Source: UBA1757 sp045627385 (GTDB lineage Bacteria; Bacteroidota; Bacteroidia; Bacteroidales; UBA1402). Taken from it: a stretch of 64,000 bases of DNA. Every line of letters starts with the position of its first letter. Position 1 is the stretch's first letter. The position numbers and the translations under genes were made by a program. Of this stretch, positions 61,360-64,000 are shown piece after piece. The stretch covers positions 1 to 64,000 of the forward strand of contig JAZQNO010000004.1 of the NCBI GenBank assembly GCA_045627385.1, read 5' to 3'. Under the pieces are notes generated by a model that ran no database searches, was not told where the DNA came from, and was given only the letters and a program-made list of their open reading frames with translations.

Positions 61360-62834
61360 TGGGTATTGTGCATGTCACCGGTTTCAGCGAAGGTCAGGTG
61401 CATATTGAAGGCTTTGGCCAGGGTATGGGGCGTATGACCGCCCTTCGACAGCTTGAGGTAATCCCACATGGGCTGCTTGTAATCGGGATGCACACAGTTT
61501 TCGATGATGGTCTGAGCGCGCTGGATCGGCGATTTGCCACGGAGATCGGCCACACCCTGCTCGGTGACGAGAATCTTGACGGAGTGTTCGCTGTGGTCGA
61601 CGTGGGAAACCATCGGAACGATAGCGCTGATTTTGCCGCCTTTGGCCACAGAAGGACAAGTATAGATGGACAGATATGCGTTGCGGGTGAAGTCGCCCGA
61701 ACCGCCGATGCCGTTCATCATCTTGGTGCCCATGACGTGGGTCGAGTTGATGTTGCCGAAGATGTCGGCTTCCAGAGCGGTGTTGATGGTAATCAGACCC
61801 AGACGGCGGGCGACCTCGGGGCTGTTCGAGATTTCCTGGGGACGGAGCACCAGTTTGTCTTTGAAGAAAGCCCAGTCGTCGTAGATGGAAGCAAGCACTT
61901 CGGGGGTGATGGTCAGCGAGCAGCCGGAGGCGAACTTGACGTTGCCTTCCTTCATCAGGCCGATGACGGCGTCCTGAATGACCTCGGTATACATTTCGAA
62001 AGGAGGAATGTCGGGATTCTCTCCCAGCGAACCCAAGAGAGCGTTGGCGATGTTGCCTACACCCGACTGGATGGGCAGGAAACTCGAAGGAATGCGTCCG
62101 GCCTTCATTTCGGAAGCCAGGAAATGGGCCACGCGCTCGCCGATGGTCTGAGTGACTTCGTCAGGAGCCGTAAATCCCTTGACCTGATCGTTCATATCGT
62201 TCTCGACGATACCGACAATTTTGGAGGGATCCACCTTGAGCAGCGGAGAACCGATGCGGTCCGAAGGTTTGTAGACGGGGATTTCCTTGCGATATGGAGG
62301 ATCTGCGCATTCGTAAACGTCGTGCAGGCCTTCGATGAATTTCGGATGTTTGTGGTTGAGTTCGATGATGACCTTGTCTGCCAGACGGGCATAAGTGGGG
62401 GCGTTGCCCACGCCGGTGGTCAGGATGGCCTCGCCTTTTTCATTGATGTCGGCTACCTCGAGGACAGCGATGTCGATCTTGCCGAAGAAACCGTAACGGA
62501 TTTCCTGAGCCAGTTGTGAAAGGTGAGCGTCGAAATAGGGAGCCGAACCGTCGTTGATGTGGTCGCGGAGATCCTTGTTTGACTGATAAGGCGTGCGGAA
62601 CTTCACACAATTGGCGCGAGCCAGCATTCCGTCGAGCGAATCGCCCGAAGAAGCGCCCGTGAAAACTCCGATTTTGAATTCTCTGCCTGCTGCATGTTCC
62701 GCTTCAGCCTTGGCTGCGATGGCGCCGGCCACAACCTTGGGGGCACCTGCAGGAGTAAAGCCGCTGAAACCGATGTTGTCTCCATTTTTTACGATGGAAG
62801 CGGCTTCTTCCGCTGTGATAAATTTCAATGCCAT
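61353..62834 (-). CDS. Succinate/acetyl-CoA transferase (acetyl-CoA hydrolase family)
   Basis: A 493-residue CoA transferase. The start at 62834 (MALKFITAEEAASIVKNG) matches the family; a frame 30 codons longer extends into the promoter. Typical parts are NIGFSGFTPAGAPKVVAGAI, FTGASSGDSLDGMLARA, PIQSGVGNIANALLGSL and the late NGIGGSGDFTRNAYLSIYTCPS and VTEQGVADLRGKSP blocks. These proteins move CoA between succinate and acetate or propionate, a normal fermentation step in Bacteroidales. It is followed by aroK. Confidence 0.92.
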   Translation of the reverse strand: MALKFITAEEAASIVKNGDNIGFSGFTPAGAPKVVAGAIAAKAEAEHAAGREFKIGVFTGASSGDSLDGMLARANCVKFRTPYQSNKDLRDHINDGSAPYFDAHLSQLAQEIRYGFFGKIDIAVLEVADINEKGEAILTTGVGNAPTYARLADKVIIELNHKHPKFIEGLHDVYECADPPYRKEIPVYKPSDRIGSPLLKVDPSKIVGIVENDMNDQVKGFTAPDEVTQTIGERVAHFLASEMKAGRIPSSFLPIQSGVGNIANALLGSLGENPDIPPFEMYTEVIQDAVIGLMKEGNVKFASGCSLTITPEVLASIYDDWAFFKDKLVLRPQEISNSPEVARRLGLITINTALEADIFGNINSTHVMGTKMMNGIGGSGDFTRNAYLSIYTCPSVAKGGKISAIVPMVSHVDHSEHSVKILVTEQGVADLRGKSPIQRAQTIIENCVHPDYKQPMWDYLKLSKGGHTPHTLAKAFNMHLTFAETGDMHNTQW

Positions 62835-62866
62835 ATACTTGATAAATTGAGGTTTGCTTTCGGCTG

Positions 62867-62874
62867 CGAAGGTA
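62867..62874 (-). promoter_or_regulatory. -7 element of the CoA-transferase gene
   Basis: On the minus strand TACCTTCG fits the TAnnTTCG variant, 32 nt before the ATG at 62834. Confidence 0.5.
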
Positions 62875-62911
62875 CTCATTATTTTCCATTGTTCATCTAA
62901 AATGGTTTCAC

Positions 62912-62919
62912 TACTTTTG
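62912..62919 (+). promoter_or_regulatory. -7 element before the small membrane protein and miaB
   Basis: TACTTTTG fits TAnnTTTG with a TTG 20 bp upstream (62889-62891). The first gene starts at 62937. Confidence 0.55.
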
Positions 62920-62936
62920 AGCAAAATTTCACAGCT

Positions 62937-63350
62937 ATGGATGACAGCATTCTCGATCTGCTGGTGACCATCGGAAGCCTTCTGCTCATCTTCGTCGGTT
63001 CCATCAGCAAACGGGCCGCCAGGAAACAGGAAAAGAACCGTCCGCTTGCTCCAGTCAAAGACTTCGATGATGAAGAGGAAACGGCCGGAAGCTTCATTCC
63101 GGCCAACACTCCTGCACGCCCGAAGCCATCGTGTGCCGACCGTGCCAAACCCGGTTTCAACAGCGTCTCCGGTCAGGCATATGTCAAAACGGCCGTCACT
63201 TCAAGCGCGAAAATGGAAAAAGTGGAGGAAACTCCCGAAGAAATCTCCCAGACGGCTCAAGAAATCAGCCGCTTCATACACGATGCCGACGACCTGAAGA
63301 AAGCCGTCATCCTCAAGGAAATACTCGAACCGAAATATCGTCAGTCATAA
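62937..63350 (+). CDS. Small membrane-anchored protein of unknown function
   Basis: A 137-residue protein with one N-terminal transmembrane segment (ILDLLVTIGSLLLIFVGSI). A long charged, Pro-rich tail follows and ends in a helical segment (EETPEEISQTAQEISRFIHDADDLKKAVILKEIL). It has no domain I recognise. Its stop is directly followed by the miaB ATG (0-nt gap), so the two are one unit. Helical tails of this type occur in small Bacteroidales proteins of unknown role. Confidence 0.7.
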   Translation: MDDSILDLLVTIGSLLLIFVGSISKRAARKQEKNRPLAPVKDFDDEEETAGSFIPANTPARPKPSCADRAKPGFNSVSGQAYVKTAVTSSAKMEKVEETPEEISQTAQEISRFIHDADDLKKAVILKEILEPKYRQS

Positions 63351-64000
63351 ATGGGAACTCCAACGAAAAAATTCTTCATAGAAACTTACGGCTGCCAGAT
63401 GAACGTGGCCGACAGCGAGGTGGTGGCTTCGATTCTCCAAATGGACGGCTTCGAACTGGCCACATCGTTGGAAGAAGCGCAGCTCATTCTGCTCAACACC
63501 TGTTCCATCAGAGACAATGCCGAACAGAAGATTTTCGGACGGCTGCAGGCTTTGCGTGCGCTGAAAAAGAAGAATCATGCCGTCATCGGTGTCATCGGCT
63601 GCATGGCCGAGAGGCTGCAGGAACAGCTGACGCAGGAACATGGGGCGGATCTGGTGGCAGGTCCCGATGCCTATCTGGATTTGCCCAACCTCATTTCGGC
63701 CGTTGAAATCGGAGAAAAGGCCGTAAATGTGGCGTTGTCGAAGACGGAAACCTACCGGCAAGTGATGCCGATGAGACTGGGCCACATTTCGGGATACATC
63801 TCCATCATGAGAGGCTGCAACAATTTCTGCAGCTACTGCATCGTGCCCTACACCCGAGGTCGCGAACGAAGCCGTGACGTCCAAAGCATCATGAACGAAC
63901 TGGCCGATTTGCGTGAAAAAGGCTTCAAAGAGGTCATTCTGCTCGGTCAGAACGTGAATTCCTACTGCTTCGATGACACTCGTTTTCCGCAGCTCTTGGC
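63351..64000 (+). CDS. miaB: tRNA 2-methylthioadenosine synthase MiaB, 5' part (cut at window edge)
   Basis: About 216 residues are visible before the window ends. The N-terminal UPF0004 domain has the first Fe-S cluster Cys residues in ETYGCQMNVADSE, LLNTCSIRDNAEQ and VIGCMAERL. The radical SAM motif is RGCNNFCSYCIVPYTRGRERSR (C-x3-C-x2-C). MiaB adds the methylthio group to isopentenyladenosine at tRNA position 37. The combination of YGCQMN and NTCSIRDNA distinguishes it from RimO and MtaB. The C-terminal TRAM domain is beyond the edge. Confidence 0.92.
   Translation, partial: MGTPTKKFFIETYGCQMNVADSEVVASILQMDGFELATSLEEAQLILLNTCSIRDNAEQKIFGRLQALRALKKKNHAVIGVIGCMAERLQEQLTQEHGADLVAGPDAYLDLPNLISAVEIGEKAVNVALSKTETYRQVMPMRLGHISGYISIMRGCNNFCSYCIVPYTRGRERSRDVQSIMNELADLREKGFKEVILLGQNVNSYCFDDTRFPQLL

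Noticed and set aside
1..64000. CRISPR arrays, insertion sequences or prophage
   Set aside because: No regularly spaced direct repeats, transposases, integrases or phage structural genes were seen on either strand.

Overview
The window looks like a chromosomal segment of a Bacteroidales bacterium (Bacteroides/Prevotella-like). Supporting signs are the TAnnTTTG/TAnnTTCG -7 promoter elements, secreted proteins with type IX secretion (T9SS) C-termini, the rimP-nusA-infB-cvpA-sufBCDSE gene order, an ECF sigma/DUF4252 trio, NptA and YitT transporters, and many pectin-degrading enzymes. No phage, insertion sequence, CRISPR array or rRNA was seen. One tRNA (Val, GAC) is present.

Layout. Positions 1-484 hold no convincing gene. 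485-2133 (-) encode two small secreted proteins with T9SS-type C-termini. 2277-7451 (+) encode a SIMPL protein, a BNR-propeller/MORN-repeat fusion, an RluA pseudouridine synthase, a UbiA/MenA-type prenyltransferase and a CPBP membrane protease.

From 43061 down to 7526, everything lies on the minus strand: 37 genes in about 35.5 kb, with no gap above 40 nt and many ATGA start/stop overlaps. The run starts at a clear promoter (-33 TTTG, 19-bp spacer, -7 TATTTTTG) followed by a hairpin plus T-tract. It passes through rimP-nusA-infB-cvpA and sufB-C-D-S-E, then into a 25-gene aryl polyene/flexirubin-like type II PKS cluster (32487-8971). It ends in an ECF sigma factor, a putative anti-sigma membrane protein and a DUF4252 protein.

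How the polyene genes probably work together (inference from families and from characterised aryl polyene systems): the ammonia lyase makes a hydroxycinnamate starter, the PaaK-like ligase activates it, and two ACPs carry the chain. Ketosynthases with a Cys-less chain length factor elongate it. A FabG reductase and a pair of hot-dog dehydratases with complementary active sites make the polyene. An O-methyltransferase, an FAD oxidoreductase, a radical SAM enzyme and a secreted esterase may tailor it. Three acyltransferase domains, an MMPL exporter, LolA/LolB-like proteins and an EmrE-like protein would place it in the outer membrane. Extra parts include a half-length pseudo-ketosynthase, an MMPL-PlsC-half-methyltransferase fusion, and the radical SAM/unknown/esterase trio.

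43181-49450 (-) is a pectin/rhamnogalacturonan operon (GH35-like, CBM9/PKD-like, PL11, GH28). It is divergent from xylA-nptA-yitT (+, 49643-53600). After tRNA-Val come an outer membrane barrel, a GH29 fucosidase and a YgjP metallopeptidase (all -), and YifB/ComM (+). Next is a divergent PL10 pectate lyase/KdgF pair sharing a promoter region, then aroK and a succinate CoA-transferase (-), a small membrane protein and the 5' part of miaB (+), which runs off the right edge.
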